This document shows, piece after piece, positions 7,640-17,369 of a stretch of 39,026 nt of DNA. Every line of letters begins with the position of its first letter. Within the stretch, counting starts at the first letter, position 1. A model generated the notes under the pieces. The model was given only the letters and a program-made list of their open reading frames with translations, did no database searches and had not been told where the DNA came from. Location of the stretch: the NCBI GenBank assembly GCA_964482025.1, contig CAYZVN010000023.1:1-39026 (forward strand), in the 5' to 3' direction. The position numbers were made by a program, and so were the translations under genes. The stretch is from UBA5868 sp964482025. Its GTDB lineage: Bacteria; Pseudomonadota; Gammaproteobacteria; Pseudomonadales; Cellvibrionaceae.

Positions 7640-9424
7640 ATGCGCAGTAATTATTGTGGACTTCTCAGTGCCGCAGATATTGATAAAGAAGTCACCCTGT
7701 GCGGCTGGGCAGATCGCCGCCGCGACCACGGTGGTGTGATTTTCGTTGATCTGCGCGATCGTGAAGGGGTGGTTCAGGTGGTGTTCGATCCGGACAGCCA
7801 GGAGAACTTTGCCCTCGCGGACAAAGTCCGCAGTGAATATGTGCTGCAAGTGCGCGGCCGGGTGCGAGCACGGGCCGCGGAGACGGTGAACCCTAATATG
7901 GCCACCGGCGAGGTTGAGGTATATGGTCTTGACTTGGCCATTCTCAATACCGCCGAAACCCCGCCATTTCCTTTGGACTCTCACACCAACGTGGGCGAGG
8001 ACGTCCGCCTTAAATACCGTTATCTGGATTTACGTCGTCAGGAGATGCAGCACAATTTGCGTTTCCGCTCGAAAGTGACCACGTTTATCCGTAACTTTAT
8101 GGCGGACAATGGCTTTATCGATGTAGAAACACCCATCTTGACTCGCGCGACTCCGGAGGGCGCGCGGGACTATCTGGTGCCGTCGCGCACTCACGAAGGA
8201 CAATTTTTCGCACTGCCTCAATCGCCGCAATTGTTTAAGCAGTTGCTGATGGTCGCCGGTTTTGATCGTTACTATCAAATTGCCAAGTGTTTCCGCGATG
8301 AAGATTTGCGCGCGGATCGCCAGCCCGAGTTCACTCAGATCGATATCGAAACGTCGTTCATGAGTGAAACCGAAATCATGGCGGTGACGGAAACCATGGT
8401 GCGCGACTTGTTTAAGACCATGCTCGATGTGGATTTGGGTGCATTCCCAACCATGCCGTTCAGTGAAGCCATGGAAAAATACGGCTCCGATAAACCTGAT
8501 TTGCGTATTCCACTACAGCTGGTGGAAGTAAAAGACTTAATGCAGGAAGTGGAATTTAAAGTCTTTTCCGCTCCGGCTAAAGATCCTAAGGGCCGCGTGA
8601 CGGCGCTGAAGGTTCCCAACGGCGGTGAATTGCTGAGCCGTAAGCAGATTGATGATTACACCAAATACGTGGGAATTTACGGGGCCAAGGGCCTGGCCTA
8701 TATCAAAGTCAACGACCGCAGCGATTTGGAAGAGGGTTTACAGTCGCCAATCGTGAAGTTCCTGCCCACCGACGTGCGCCGTCAATTGCTGGAGCGTCTC
8801 GACGCCCAAAATGGCGACTTAATTTTCTTTGGCGCGGATAAAGCGAAAATTGTTTCCGAGGCGCTGGGCGCTTTGCGCTGTAAGTTAGGCGCGGATCTAA
8901 ATTTGTACACCCGTCAGTGGGCACCTTTGTGGGTCGTTGATTTCCCGATGTTTGAGGAAGACGAGAGCGGCGATTTGACCGCGCTGCACCATCCGTTTAC
9001 CTCGCCTTCATGCTCGCCCGAAGAGTTGGAGGCGAATCCGGTGTCGGCCCTGTCTCGCGCTTATGACATGGTGTTGAACGGCACCGAATTGGGCGGTGGC
9101 TCGGTGCGTATCCACAACCAGTCTATGCAGCAGACGGTGTTTAAAATTCTCGGTATCAGCCAGGAAGAGCAGCGTGAAAAATTCGGTTTCCTTTTAGATG
9201 CGCTGAAATACGGTGCGCCACCTCACGGTGGTTTGGCGTTTGGTTTGGATCGTTTGATTATGTTGATGACGGATTCTAACTCCATTCGCGACGTTATTGC
9301 CTTCCCGAAAACACAAACGGCGGCGTGCGTAATGACCGATGCACCGGGCACAGTGGATTTTACTCAATTGCGCGATTTGCACATTCGCCTGCATGTGAAG
9401 GAAGAGAAAAAAACCAGCGCTTAA
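7640..9424 (+). CDS. aspS: Aspartyl-tRNA synthetase, probably aspartate/asparagine non-discriminating
   Basis: This class II synthetase charges tRNA-Asp. The 594-residue protein has the bacterial arrangement: N-terminal OB-fold anticodon domain (GWADRRRDHGGVIFVDLRDR), catalytic domain with FRDEDLRADRQPEFTQ (motif 2), the bacterial GAD insertion in the middle, and GLAFGLDRLIML (motif 3) at the end. His30 in RRDHGG stands where E. coli has Leu in RRDLGS. In Pseudomonas-type enzymes that His is linked to non-discriminating charging of tRNA-Asn, which needs GatCAB. The ATG at 7640 follows an AGG about 7 bp upstream. It is cotranscribed with the fmdB-type gene and ended by the hairpin at 9443-9480. 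Confidence 0.96.
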   Translation: MRSNYCGLLSAADIDKEVTLCGWADRRRDHGGVIFVDLRDREGVVQVVFDPDSQENFALADKVRSEYVLQVRGRVRARAAETVNPNMATGEVEVYGLDLAILNTAETPPFPLDSHTNVGEDVRLKYRYLDLRRQEMQHNLRFRSKVTTFIRNFMADNGFIDVETPILTRATPEGARDYLVPSRTHEGQFFALPQSPQLFKQLLMVAGFDRYYQIAKCFRDEDLRADRQPEFTQIDIETSFMSETEIMAVTETMVRDLFKTMLDVDLGAFPTMPFSEAMEKYGSDKPDLRIPLQLVEVKDLMQEVEFKVFSAPAKDPKGRVTALKVPNGGELLSRKQIDDYTKYVGIYGAKGLAYIKVNDRSDLEEGLQSPIVKFLPTDVRRQLLERLDAQNGDLIFFGADKAKIVSEALGALRCKLGADLNLYTRQWAPLWVVDFPMFEEDESGDLTALHHPFTSPSCSPEELEANPVSALSRAYDMVLNGTELGGGSVRIHNQSMQQTVFKILGISQEEQREKFGFLLDALKYGAPPHGGLAFGLDRLIMLMTDSNSIRDVIAFPKTQTAACVMTDAPGTVDFTQLRDLHIRLHVKEEKKTSA

Positions 9425-9442
9425 TTTTGCTCTCCTGCGTCA

Positions 9443-9480
9443 CCTATAAAAAAACCCGCTTCGGCGGGTTTTTTTATAGG
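9443..9480. terminator. Perfect bidirectional terminator shared by aspS and the macro-domain gene
   Basis: A perfect 17-bp stem (9443-9459 with 9464-9480) is capped by a TTCG tetraloop and has A7/T7 tracts built into the arms. It works for aspS on the plus strand. On the minus strand it lies at the end of the macro-domain gene, whose TAA stop (9476-9474) is inside the stem. Confidence 0.95.
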
Positions 9481-9992
9481 GTGTGGCGTGCCAGCGCCAG
9501 CTGATAGTGGGCGGCAATTTCATCGCTAAAGCAGCAAAAAATTACCTCTTCGGGCGGATGGCTCAAGCGCTTTAGCTCCTCACACACGGTGTCCACCGCA
9601 ATGGTGGCAGCTTCCTGGACGGGGTAACCGTAAACTCCGCAGCTAATCGCCGGAAAAGCAATCGTCTTCAGTTGGTGTTGAGAAGCAAGGTGCAGGCTGT
9701 TGCTATAGCACTGGGCGAGCAGTTCTGCCTCCTTAGCCGAGCCGCCTTGCCAGACTGGGCCGACGGTATGAATGACGTGGCGGGCGGGCAATCGGTAGCC
9801 GCCCGTTATTTTCGCGGCTCCAGTATCGCAACCATTTAATGTTTTACATTCTTCGAGTAATTGCGGACCGGCCGCGCGATGTATAGCACCATCAACACCA
9901 CTGCCGCCCATTAAAGACGAATTGGCCGCATTGACAATAGCGTCTACTGAGAGCTGAGTGATATCGCCTTTTAGTACCTGAATGTGTGGCAT
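9474..9992 (-). CDS. Macro-domain protein, O-acetyl-ADP-ribose deacetylase (YmdB-like)
   Basis: This single macro domain of 172 residues probably removes the acetyl group from O-acetyl-ADP-ribose or ADP-ribose from proteins. Seen motifs are VDAIVNAANSSLMGGSGVDG (ADP-ribose loop with the active-site Asn and Asp), HTVGPVW, and ISCGVYGYPVQEAA (the second phosphate loop). The start lies 9 bp after the pbpC stop. Its Shine-Dalgarno (AGGAG) overlaps the pbpC TAG, which points to cotranscription and coupled translation. It is the last gene of the macroglobulin-pbpC-macro unit. Confidence 0.92.
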   Translation of the reverse strand: MPHIQVLKGDITQLSVDAIVNAANSSLMGGSGVDGAIHRAAGPQLLEECKTLNGCDTGAAKITGGYRLPARHVIHTVGPVWQGGSAKEAELLAQCYSNSLHLASQHQLKTIAFPAISCGVYGYPVQEAATIAVDTVCEELKRLSHPPEEVIFCCFSDEIAAHYQLALARHTL

Positions 9993-10001
9993 ACGGGGCT
10001 C

Positions 10002-12326
10002 CTATTCCAGGGAAATGTCGATTTTGTCCAGGTTACCCGCCTCGTCGACGACCAACAATTGGTGCGCGCCTTTAGACGACAGCTCCAGGGTTTGCGTGGG
10101 CGGCGAGCTGTGTAAGTAGCGGCCATTGAGATACCAGTGATAGCGTCCTTCGCCACCGGATGCGACAAGCGGAATCCTGGGGGCGGGGTCTTGGCTCTTG
10201 GCTTTGCGGTAGATGGTGTTAGGGGCAATTTGTTCAATGCGTACAGGGACATCTCCGCCAGCGCCGCAAGCGGCAGCAAAGCTCGGCAGCTGAGCGCGAC
10301 GGCGCAAATGGCGGGGCAGCCAAGGTTCAATAGCGCTTGGCCAGAGGGCGGCGAAATGCTGGGTGGCATTTGCGGTAAAACACCCGCTGTGGACACGAGT
10401 GTGGGTGGCAGGGTCCGCCCAGTAAAGTAGCGGGTTGGGCAGTAACGGCATTTGGCGATCGGCCCAAGTGGGCGGGACTGTGCCCTTAATCGTCCAAGCT
10501 TGCAGCTGACGATGGCAAAAGGCATCCGGCTGTTGTTTGGCGGCTGTGCCCAAAGGCCAGCAGATGGAGACGGGCTCGACCGTGTCGGGCTTGCTTAGGT
10601 AAGCGTGAACACCGAGATGGTCCGCGACGGTGCGCAGCAACGGGCCCGCGCTTTCTCTGCCGGTGTTGCCAAGCAGGGTGGAGTTATCCGGCCTACCGAC
10701 CCAGACTCCAATCGTATGACGGCGATCGGTGCCTATGGCCCAGGCGTCTCTCATGCCATAGCTGGTGCCGGTTTTCCAGGCGAGCCCAGGGCGCGATGCC
10801 ATAGCGGTAATGCGCCTTAAACTGCCCACTTCGGGTACGCCACTTAGCATGTCGTAAACAATCCACGCAGCTTCGGGAGAAAAGAGAAAAGCTTCCTGCG
10901 CGGGCGGTTCGTCTGTGCGAAAACGCAGAGGGCGAGTTTTGCCGCCATTGGCAAAAGCGCCGTAGGCAAGGACGAGACTTTCTAAATTGGTGCCCGCGCC
11001 GCCGAGAATCACCGAGAGATTGGCTTTGCCGCCGGGGACATTTAAGCGCAATCCGGCGTTGGCCAAGCGATCACTGAATTGGGCCGGGCCGTAATGGTCG
11101 AGCAAGTCAACGGCGGGAACATTGAGGGAGCGTTGCAGCGCTTCCGTTGCGCTCACCGGGCCGACGAAGGCGCCGCTGAAATTCGCGGGGCGGTACTCCT
11201 GCCATTGCAAGGGCGCGTCGACCAGCAGGGATTGGGAGTGAATCAAACCGGCGTCCAACGCCAAGCCAAAGAGAAACGGTTTGAGCGTGGAGCCCGGCGA
11301 GCGGATGGCGCGCACCATATCCACATGACCGAAGCGATCCAGGTTGGCAAAATCGGCTGTGCCCAGATAGGCGCGCACTTCGGCGCTGGCGTTGTCGACT
11401 ACGAGAACGGCTGCCGAGGTGCGCTCTGGCTGCGTCGCGATAAACTGGCGCAGATAGTCTTCCAAGGCTGCCTGTAGATCGGCATCTATAGTGCTGCGGA
11501 TCACGCGGGCGGAGCTGGTTTGCACTAAACGCTCGGCCAAGAGCGCGGCGTGGCTATCCAAGCGCTTGTTGTAGGCGTACACCGGTTCGAGCTTGGCGGC
11601 CTCTACCTCTTCGGCCGACCATTCACCGTAAGTGACCATCCGGTCGAGGACTTTGTCGCGGGCTTGTTGGGCCAACTCAGGGGCTAAGTCGGGGCGATAG
11701 CGGGTGGGCGATTGAGGCAACACCGCGAGCAGCGCCGCTTCCGCATGAGTTAAGTGGTGAGCGGGTTTATTCAGGTAAGTAAAGCTGGCGGCCTGGACCC
11801 CTTCGATAGTGCCGCCAAAGGGCGCGATGTTGCAGTAGAGGGTGAGGATTTGCCGCTTATCCAAGTGCCACTCGAGCTGGGCGGCGCGGAAGATCTGGTG
11901 CAATTTCCCCGGAATGGAGCGGCTGTGCGGATGCAGTAGACGGGCGACCTGCATGGTAATGGTCGAGCCACCGGAAATCGTTCGGCCGTGACGCCAGTTG
12001 CTGACCGCCGCCCGCAGTAACGCTATAGGGTCAATGCCGGGGTGTTGCCAAAAGCGTCGGTCCTCGTAGGTCAGCAAGGCTTGCAAATAGAGCGGCGAAA
12101 TATCCTCAAGCTCCACCTCGTAACGCCACACGCCGGCGGCGTCGGGAAAAGCGCGTAACGGGCGGCCCTCCCGATCGACCACTAGGCGGGCAAAGAGTCG
12201 CTCATGTTCCGGCAAATGCAGCGGAAATAGCCGGTCCAGAAGGTTAAACGCGCCGAGGATTGCCAGCACCGTCACGGCTCCCCACAACAGGAGGGCATAA
12301 GGGCGCTGGCGGAGCTTTGTCCACAT
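10002..12326 (-). CDS. pbpC: Penicillin-binding protein 1C
   Basis: This bifunctional class A PBP of 774 residues acts at the inner membrane on the periplasmic side. One membrane anchor lies near residues 11-30. A GT51 glycosyltransferase domain follows, with YEDRRFWQHPGID (Glu88 the likely catalytic base) and STITMQVARLLHP. Next is a transpeptidase domain with the serine in SPGSTLKPF (Ser346, Lys349) and KTGTSYG. A C-terminal BiPBP_C-like beta domain covers about the last 90 residues. The ATG overlaps the macroglobulin stop as TAATG, so the two are translationally coupled. PBP1C next to a bacterial alpha-2-macroglobulin is a well-known pairing, held to combine protease trapping with wall repair. 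Confidence 0.96.
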   Translation of the reverse strand: MWTKLRQRPYALLLWGAVTVLAILGAFNLLDRLFPLHLPEHERLFARLVVDREGRPLRAFPDAAGVWRYEVELEDISPLYLQALLTYEDRRFWQHPGIDPIALLRAAVSNWRHGRTISGGSTITMQVARLLHPHSRSIPGKLHQIFRAAQLEWHLDKRQILTLYCNIAPFGGTIEGVQAASFTYLNKPAHHLTHAEAALLAVLPQSPTRYRPDLAPELAQQARDKVLDRMVTYGEWSAEEVEAAKLEPVYAYNKRLDSHAALLAERLVQTSSARVIRSTIDADLQAALEDYLRQFIATQPERTSAAVLVVDNASAEVRAYLGTADFANLDRFGHVDMVRAIRSPGSTLKPFLFGLALDAGLIHSQSLLVDAPLQWQEYRPANFSGAFVGPVSATEALQRSLNVPAVDLLDHYGPAQFSDRLANAGLRLNVPGGKANLSVILGGAGTNLESLVLAYGAFANGGKTRPLRFRTDEPPAQEAFLFSPEAAWIVYDMLSGVPEVGSLRRITAMASRPGLAWKTGTSYGMRDAWAIGTDRRHTIGVWVGRPDNSTLLGNTGRESAGPLLRTVADHLGVHAYLSKPDTVEPVSICWPLGTAAKQQPDAFCHRQLQAWTIKGTVPPTWADRQMPLLPNPLLYWADPATHTRVHSGCFTANATQHFAALWPSAIEPWLPRHLRRRAQLPSFAAACGAGGDVPVRIEQIAPNTIYRKAKSQDPAPRIPLVASGGEGRYHWYLNGRYLHSSPPTQTLELSSKGAHQLLVVDEAGNLDKIDISLE

Positions 12327-15300
12327 TAGGGCGCGACCACCTCGATAGCAGGCAGACTGCGACCTATGGCGCGGGTTTCGGGGCGGTACATATCTTCCAC
12401 CAGAGGCGGCGGGACCTGGTAGGTTCCGGGTGTCACCGCGCGCACCAAAAAGAACAGATGACCGGGCCGCCAGTGGGGTTGATCCAGGGCGGCAACAAAC
12501 CGGTCGTCGCGGTATTCACGGTGCTTAAGTGGAGTGGCTTCCTGAAGTTCTCGTAAGGACTTCCCGTCGATACGAAACTCATCCAGCTTGATTGCATGTT
12601 CGAGATTCTGATTTTCCAATTCAAAGCCCGCCGGTAACAAATGCACGAGTAGAGCATCGGGTACGCGCTCTTTAGCAGTGAGAATAATGTGCACCAGGAA
12701 CAGATCGCCGGTTTTTACTTTTTGCGGTGTGACAGCTTGGCCGGTGATGGTGTACCAGTTGCTATCGACCGTTATGCCGGACGTCATAGGCGCGGGCGGC
12801 TCTTTGCCATAGCCGTTGAGAAAAATATCGGCGTAGAGTGGCTGAGCGTGCTGTGAGGCTAGCGTAAAAGTCGCCGCCAAGTCCTGCGCGTCCAAATGTT
12901 TGCGCCACGTACCCTGAGTAGATAGGGGCTGTTTGGCGCCACCCCCCAGCTGCCATTCGGCTTCCCAGGTTTGCTCGGCATTTTGCTCTAAAGCAATGCC
13001 CGCCAAAAATAAGGTGGCGCGTTCCTGGGTGCTGAACCATTGGCGCGCCCGGGTTGCGTCGCGCAGCTTCAAGCTGAGATCCAAAGCTTCATCTGTTAGC
13101 TGGTTGTGGCTGAGCAACAGGTGAATCATCTGTCCTAAATCGCGCACGGGCGAGCCGTAGCCACCCAGATAAACATTGATAGGAGGCATATTCTTCACGC
13201 CCTTCTGCAAGGCTTCCCGACCGGTTTTTTGATCCCCCATATTGATCAGGGCGAGGCCCAGATGCACTTGAGCAAGGCCACTTTTGGCGTGTTGAAAGTC
13301 TCGCTGATAAAGCGTGCGCAAAGCTCCGAGCGGCGCTTGTTTAACTTGGCTGAGCACATAGGCGGCATAGGCGCGGCTGGCAAAGGCGTAATGCTGCGGC
13401 TCCTGCGACCAAGGCTGACCGATAAAGGGGCCGCTGCTATTGAGGTAAAACGTCAAGCGTTGCAGGGCTTTATCCAGAAGGCTGGCCGGCACATCCAGCC
13501 CCTGGTCCCGGGCGTCGAGCAGAAAGTCGGTGGCGTAAGCCGTCAGCCATTGGTCTTCCTCTGAATCCCGATCCCAAAGGCCGAAGGCGCCGTTGTTCTT
13601 TTGCAGGCGAGCCACGCGATCGACCGCCACTTGCAGCCACTGGCGGCGCTCTTCCTCAGCGATGGGTTTGAGGTTAAAGCGCGCCTGATTGGCCGCGCTG
13701 GCATGTAGAAGCGGATGGGCGCGGCTGGTGGTTTGTTCCAAGCAGCCGTAGGGATAGGCGAGGAGTTCGCGCAGCTGGTCGGCCACCTGAAGATTCACAC
13801 TGGAGCTCAGCTCCACGGAACCTTGCAGGGTGGCGGGGATGGCTGTGGCCAAGGTATTAGCGGTTACTGTCACGCTCTCGCCCGACTTTAAGACTCGCTG
13901 CTGCCGCAAGGTGGTGGCCGGGTAAGCGGGGCGTACACCGAGGTGCCATTCGCGCTCTAAAAGCCCGAGTTGTTCACTGGTTAAGTGGACACTGATGCGG
14001 CCGCTGCCGTCAAAGCCGGTAGCGGTGACCGGCGCGCGCACAGTGGTTTTTTGCCGAGGCTCCAGGGTGAACGACTGTTCGAGTGCCGCCATTTCAACGG
14101 GTGCGTCGGCACTTAACGACAACTGAAATGTTTGGGTTTCCTCGGTCATATTTTGTAGGTCTAAGGCAATTTGGGCTCGGTCGCCATAGGCGAGGAAGCG
14201 CGGCATAGCGATTTCCATAACCACTGGCGCGGCCACGGTGACCTCGGCTTCGCCGCTGCCAAATTGCTCATCTCCGAAGGCCACCGCCATAAGCCGGAGG
14301 CGGCCGTTAAAGTCCGGCAAGTTCAGCGGAATCTCGGCTTCGCCGCTCTGCAGCGCGACCGGCCCGTGGAAGAGGGAGACGATCTGCACATCGGATTGTG
14401 GCGCTTTGCCGCCGCGCGCAAGGTCCGCATCGCCGCCAAAGCGCAATTTGGCTTTATCGGCGCGCTGACTTTCGATCACGTCGCTGTAGATGTCGCGGAG
14501 TTCGGCGGCATAGCGGCGCGGGCCAAAAAAGTATTGGAAAGGGTCCGGCGTTTTAAAATTGCTGATATTCAGCACGCCCACATCCACGGCGGCGAGGGTG
14601 ACAAAGGCTGGCGGTGGACCGGAGGGAGAGGTCACTTTTATGCGCGTGTTGAGCGTTGTGGAGGGACGCGACTTTTCCGCCGCGTCGATCTGAATTTCCA
14701 AGCGCCGTTGTTCCCGGTCGAGAGGTAAATGAATTAGCCCCAGGCTGCGCTTGGGGGTGATTTGCCGAGTTTTTCCGGTGGGCTCGATCAACAGGGCCGT
14801 GAGATACAGGTTGTGACTTTGCCATTCCTCGGCAATAGGAATATCCAGGCTAAGTCCCTCGGCGGGTACATGCAGCTGCTTGCTCCACAGGGGGCGGTCG
14901 CTCTCCACCATAATCAGGGCTTCACCCGCCGCCGGCGGTATAACCTTCAGCTGCACTTTATCGCCGGCCTTGTAACGGGGTTTGTCGAGGGCGAGATTGA
15001 TGCGGTCGGGCCGCGCCGCGCCACGGTTTTCTGCGTTTTGCCAATCGTGATACCAGTCCTCGCCAGCGAAAAAACGCACACTGGAGATTTGGCCGCTGTC
15101 CAGATCTTTTACTTCCAATCGATGACTGCCCCAGTCGACCGGGAAGCGAACCTGGGCGGCCTGTCCTTGCGTCAAACTCAGCGATTGGCTCGCAACCGGA
15201 AACTCTTTTTCACTCCAATCCCAATGCCAGCCCTGATGGTCGTTGTACTGCCAGAAGTACTGGCGATCTTCGCGCACGAGAGTCGCTTCCAGTTTGGCGG

Positions 15301-17197
15301 CGGCCCGCAATTCACCGGTTAGAGTGGCTTTCACTAAATCAAAGGCCACCACTGTGTTAGCGGGAGGATTGTCGGTGCCAAATTGCGGCCGGATGCCGAT
15401 CAGGCTCTCGGCCGGCCAGATAAGAACGGGGTGCGAGCGGGTGACGGGGCGTCCGCCGGATTCGTAAAGGCTAGTGGTGACCTGGACTTTCAAAGGTGAC
15501 TGCAGCTCCGACCAGCTGGTGGGAATGGGCAGTTCGGCTCTGCCTTGTGGGTCGAGGGTAATATCCGCCAGATCTTGATAGGAAGTGAAAGCCTTATCGA
15601 GCAAGTGACCGAATTGATAATGCTTCAGCTCCGCCACTGGCGAGCGCCAGTGCTCGGCTTGGTAAAAGGCGCTCAGGCGATTGCTATCAGCGGGTGCTCC
15701 GTAGAGATATTCCCCGTGAATGGGCAGCCTAATGGCATCCGTGGTGGAGGTGACGACTGTGCGCTCGGCCCCCTCGGCCAGGGTAAGCTTCATCCGCTCC
15801 GGCAGAAACTCTTCTACGTTGAATGGGTAGGTAACCGTTTGTTGGAGCGCACCGGAGACCGCCAGTTGCCAGCGTCCTGTGGGCGCATCGGTGGGGATCG
15901 CCCACTCGGTTTGGTAGTAGCCAGCGTCCCCTGGCTGCCACTTAAATTCTTTGAGCGTGGCGCCATTGGGGCCGCGCACAACCGCATCGAGTACTGGCGC
16001 TTGAGTTTTGCGGCCGTCGAAGTCGCGCAACAGACCGCTGACGATCAGGGTTTCGCCGGGGCGATAGAGGTCGCGAGGGGAGTAGATAAAAAGCTCAACC
16101 GGCAGTTGCGGGCGTTTGCCGAGCTCGAACTCCGAAAGGTCCAGGGCCGGTTGTTGCAGATCGATCAAAGTCAGTTGTTCTTTGGTGCGCGCCAGCAGCA
16201 CGCGGGCTTTTTTGAGGTCTTGGCTAAAACTCGCCATCCCTTCAGTCGTGGTGGTGTTTTCCTGCAGCACCTGACTGTCTTTATCCAATAATTGCAGCTG
16301 GACGTTTGCCAGAGGTTTGCCGGTGGCCAGGGAGCTGGTGTGAACATCCAGTTGGTTTCGATATTGGCGAATATGAGCGCCTATGTCGGTGACGGTAAAC
16401 CAAGTGATATGTTTTTGGTCGTATTCACCCGCAGCCCGCATGACCGCGAAATACAGTCCCGGTTGCTTGAGCGCGTCTAACGTGTGAATGGGCAGATCGC
16501 GCTTGGTGCGCGTGTTGTGTTGCGGGGCAAGCTCGAAGCGTCCGCTGTAGGCTAAATCGCCGTACTGCTTTAACTGGCCGGCGTACCAGCTGTAGCGACC
16601 GCTGTTTCTGGATTGACGGAGAAACTCTGCAAAAGATGACTCTTTGATACGAAAAAAATCCACATCTATAGCGGCAACGTTAACGGTGACCACTGGCAGG
16701 CCGGAAGCGTAACCCACTGGCAGTACAGAGCCGCGGCTTTCGAAACTGACGGAGGGTTGGAGCGCGCGTGTCGTTATGGTGGCGGATTTGGCTTCCGTTA
16801 AAACACTGCCATTCATAGCACGCAAGCCTGGGTTAATTGCGACTTGGTATTTTGTTTGCGGCTCCACATTCATAAACCACACCTGCTTGCGATCTTCACC
16901 TATGACCCAGGCACCTTCGACTTTACCTTGCTTGGGCTGCTGAATTTGCAAGTAGGGCTGGATGTCTTGTCCCGGATCGACCTCGGTTGCCAAAGTCACC
17001 GCAATGCCGTTTTTGCCGTCGCGATTGCGCTCCGCAATATCGAGCACCGCCATAGACAGGGTGTTGGGTTCCGCTGGTTCGGAGGTGACCGATGGGGCGC
17101 CTTCACTTGTGGGGGCGGGCGGCGGAGCCGGCTTGTCGCCGCAGGCCGACAAACCGAGTAGCAAAAGGTAAATCCAGAAAAAGGAACGGGCGGCCAT
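12326..17197 (-). CDS. Bacterial alpha-2-macroglobulin lipoprotein (YfhM/ECAM type)
   Basis: This very large periplasmic protein of 1623 residues is predicted to trap attacking proteases. It has a lipoprotein signal peptide with lipobox LSAC (lipidated Cys19). A string of beta-sandwich (MG) domains includes the typical YSPRDLYRPGETL segment. The thioester motif CLEQ has Cys1152 and Gln1155, within AYPYGCLEQTTSRAHP, followed by an alpha-helical TED domain and the C-terminal receptor-binding-like domain. After Cys19 comes Gly-Asp, not the Cys-Asp of E. coli YfhM, so the target membrane may differ. An AGGA Shine-Dalgarno lies 7 bp before the ATG. It is the first gene of the unit with pbpC and the macro gene. 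Confidence 0.95.
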   Translation of the reverse strand: MAARSFFWIYLLLLGLSACGDKPAPPPAPTSEGAPSVTSEPAEPNTLSMAVLDIAERNRDGKNGIAVTLATEVDPGQDIQPYLQIQQPKQGKVEGAWVIGEDRKQVWFMNVEPQTKYQVAINPGLRAMNGSVLTEAKSATITTRALQPSVSFESRGSVLPVGYASGLPVVTVNVAAIDVDFFRIKESSFAEFLRQSRNSGRYSWYAGQLKQYGDLAYSGRFELAPQHNTRTKRDLPIHTLDALKQPGLYFAVMRAAGEYDQKHITWFTVTDIGAHIRQYRNQLDVHTSSLATGKPLANVQLQLLDKDSQVLQENTTTTEGMASFSQDLKKARVLLARTKEQLTLIDLQQPALDLSEFELGKRPQLPVELFIYSPRDLYRPGETLIVSGLLRDFDGRKTQAPVLDAVVRGPNGATLKEFKWQPGDAGYYQTEWAIPTDAPTGRWQLAVSGALQQTVTYPFNVEEFLPERMKLTLAEGAERTVVTSTTDAIRLPIHGEYLYGAPADSNRLSAFYQAEHWRSPVAELKHYQFGHLLDKAFTSYQDLADITLDPQGRAELPIPTSWSELQSPLKVQVTTSLYESGGRPVTRSHPVLIWPAESLIGIRPQFGTDNPPANTVVAFDLVKATLTGELRAAAKLEATLVREDRQYFWQYNDHQGWHWDWSEKEFPVASQSLSLTQGQAAQVRFPVDWGSHRLEVKDLDSGQISSVRFFAGEDWYHDWQNAENRGAARPDRINLALDKPRYKAGDKVQLKVIPPAAGEALIMVESDRPLWSKQLHVPAEGLSLDIPIAEEWQSHNLYLTALLIEPTGKTRQITPKRSLGLIHLPLDREQRRLEIQIDAAEKSRPSTTLNTRIKVTSPSGPPPAFVTLAAVDVGVLNISNFKTPDPFQYFFGPRRYAAELRDIYSDVIESQRADKAKLRFGGDADLARGGKAPQSDVQIVSLFHGPVALQSGEAEIPLNLPDFNGRLRLMAVAFGDEQFGSGEAEVTVAAPVVMEIAMPRFLAYGDRAQIALDLQNMTEETQTFQLSLSADAPVEMAALEQSFTLEPRQKTTVRAPVTATGFDGSGRISVHLTSEQLGLLEREWHLGVRPAYPATTLRQQRVLKSGESVTVTANTLATAIPATLQGSVELSSSVNLQVADQLRELLAYPYGCLEQTTSRAHPLLHASAANQARFNLKPIAEEERRQWLQVAVDRVARLQKNNGAFGLWDRDSEEDQWLTAYATDFLLDARDQGLDVPASLLDKALQRLTFYLNSSGPFIGQPWSQEPQHYAFASRAYAAYVLSQVKQAPLGALRTLYQRDFQHAKSGLAQVHLGLALINMGDQKTGREALQKGVKNMPPINVYLGGYGSPVRDLGQMIHLLLSHNQLTDEALDLSLKLRDATRARQWFSTQERATLFLAGIALEQNAEQTWEAEWQLGGGAKQPLSTQGTWRKHLDAQDLAATFTLASQHAQPLYADIFLNGYGKEPPAPMTSGITVDSNWYTITGQAVTPQKVKTGDLFLVHIILTAKERVPDALLVHLLPAGFELENQNLEHAIKLDEFRIDGKSLRELQEATPLKHREYRDDRFVAALDQPHWRPGHLFFLVRAVTPGTYQVPPPLVEDMYRPETRAIGRSLPAIEVVAP

Positions 17198-17369
17198 GCG
17201 GTGTCCTCAGAAAATAAAAAGGAGTGAATAGAAGAATAAATAGAAATTCGGGCTTAACGGGTGAAAAACTATGACGAATTATGGCACAGGTCTGCGCCGG
17301 GTTCTGGTCGGCAGGCAAGCGGAGGGGTTTAATGCGGCTTCTGCAGCTGTGATGAAATGCCCGTAGAGT

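Noticed and set aside
14171..16291. Several long plus-strand frames inside the macroglobulin gene
   Set aside because: They are antisense shadows of a GC-rich gene whose minus-strand product is unmistakable.
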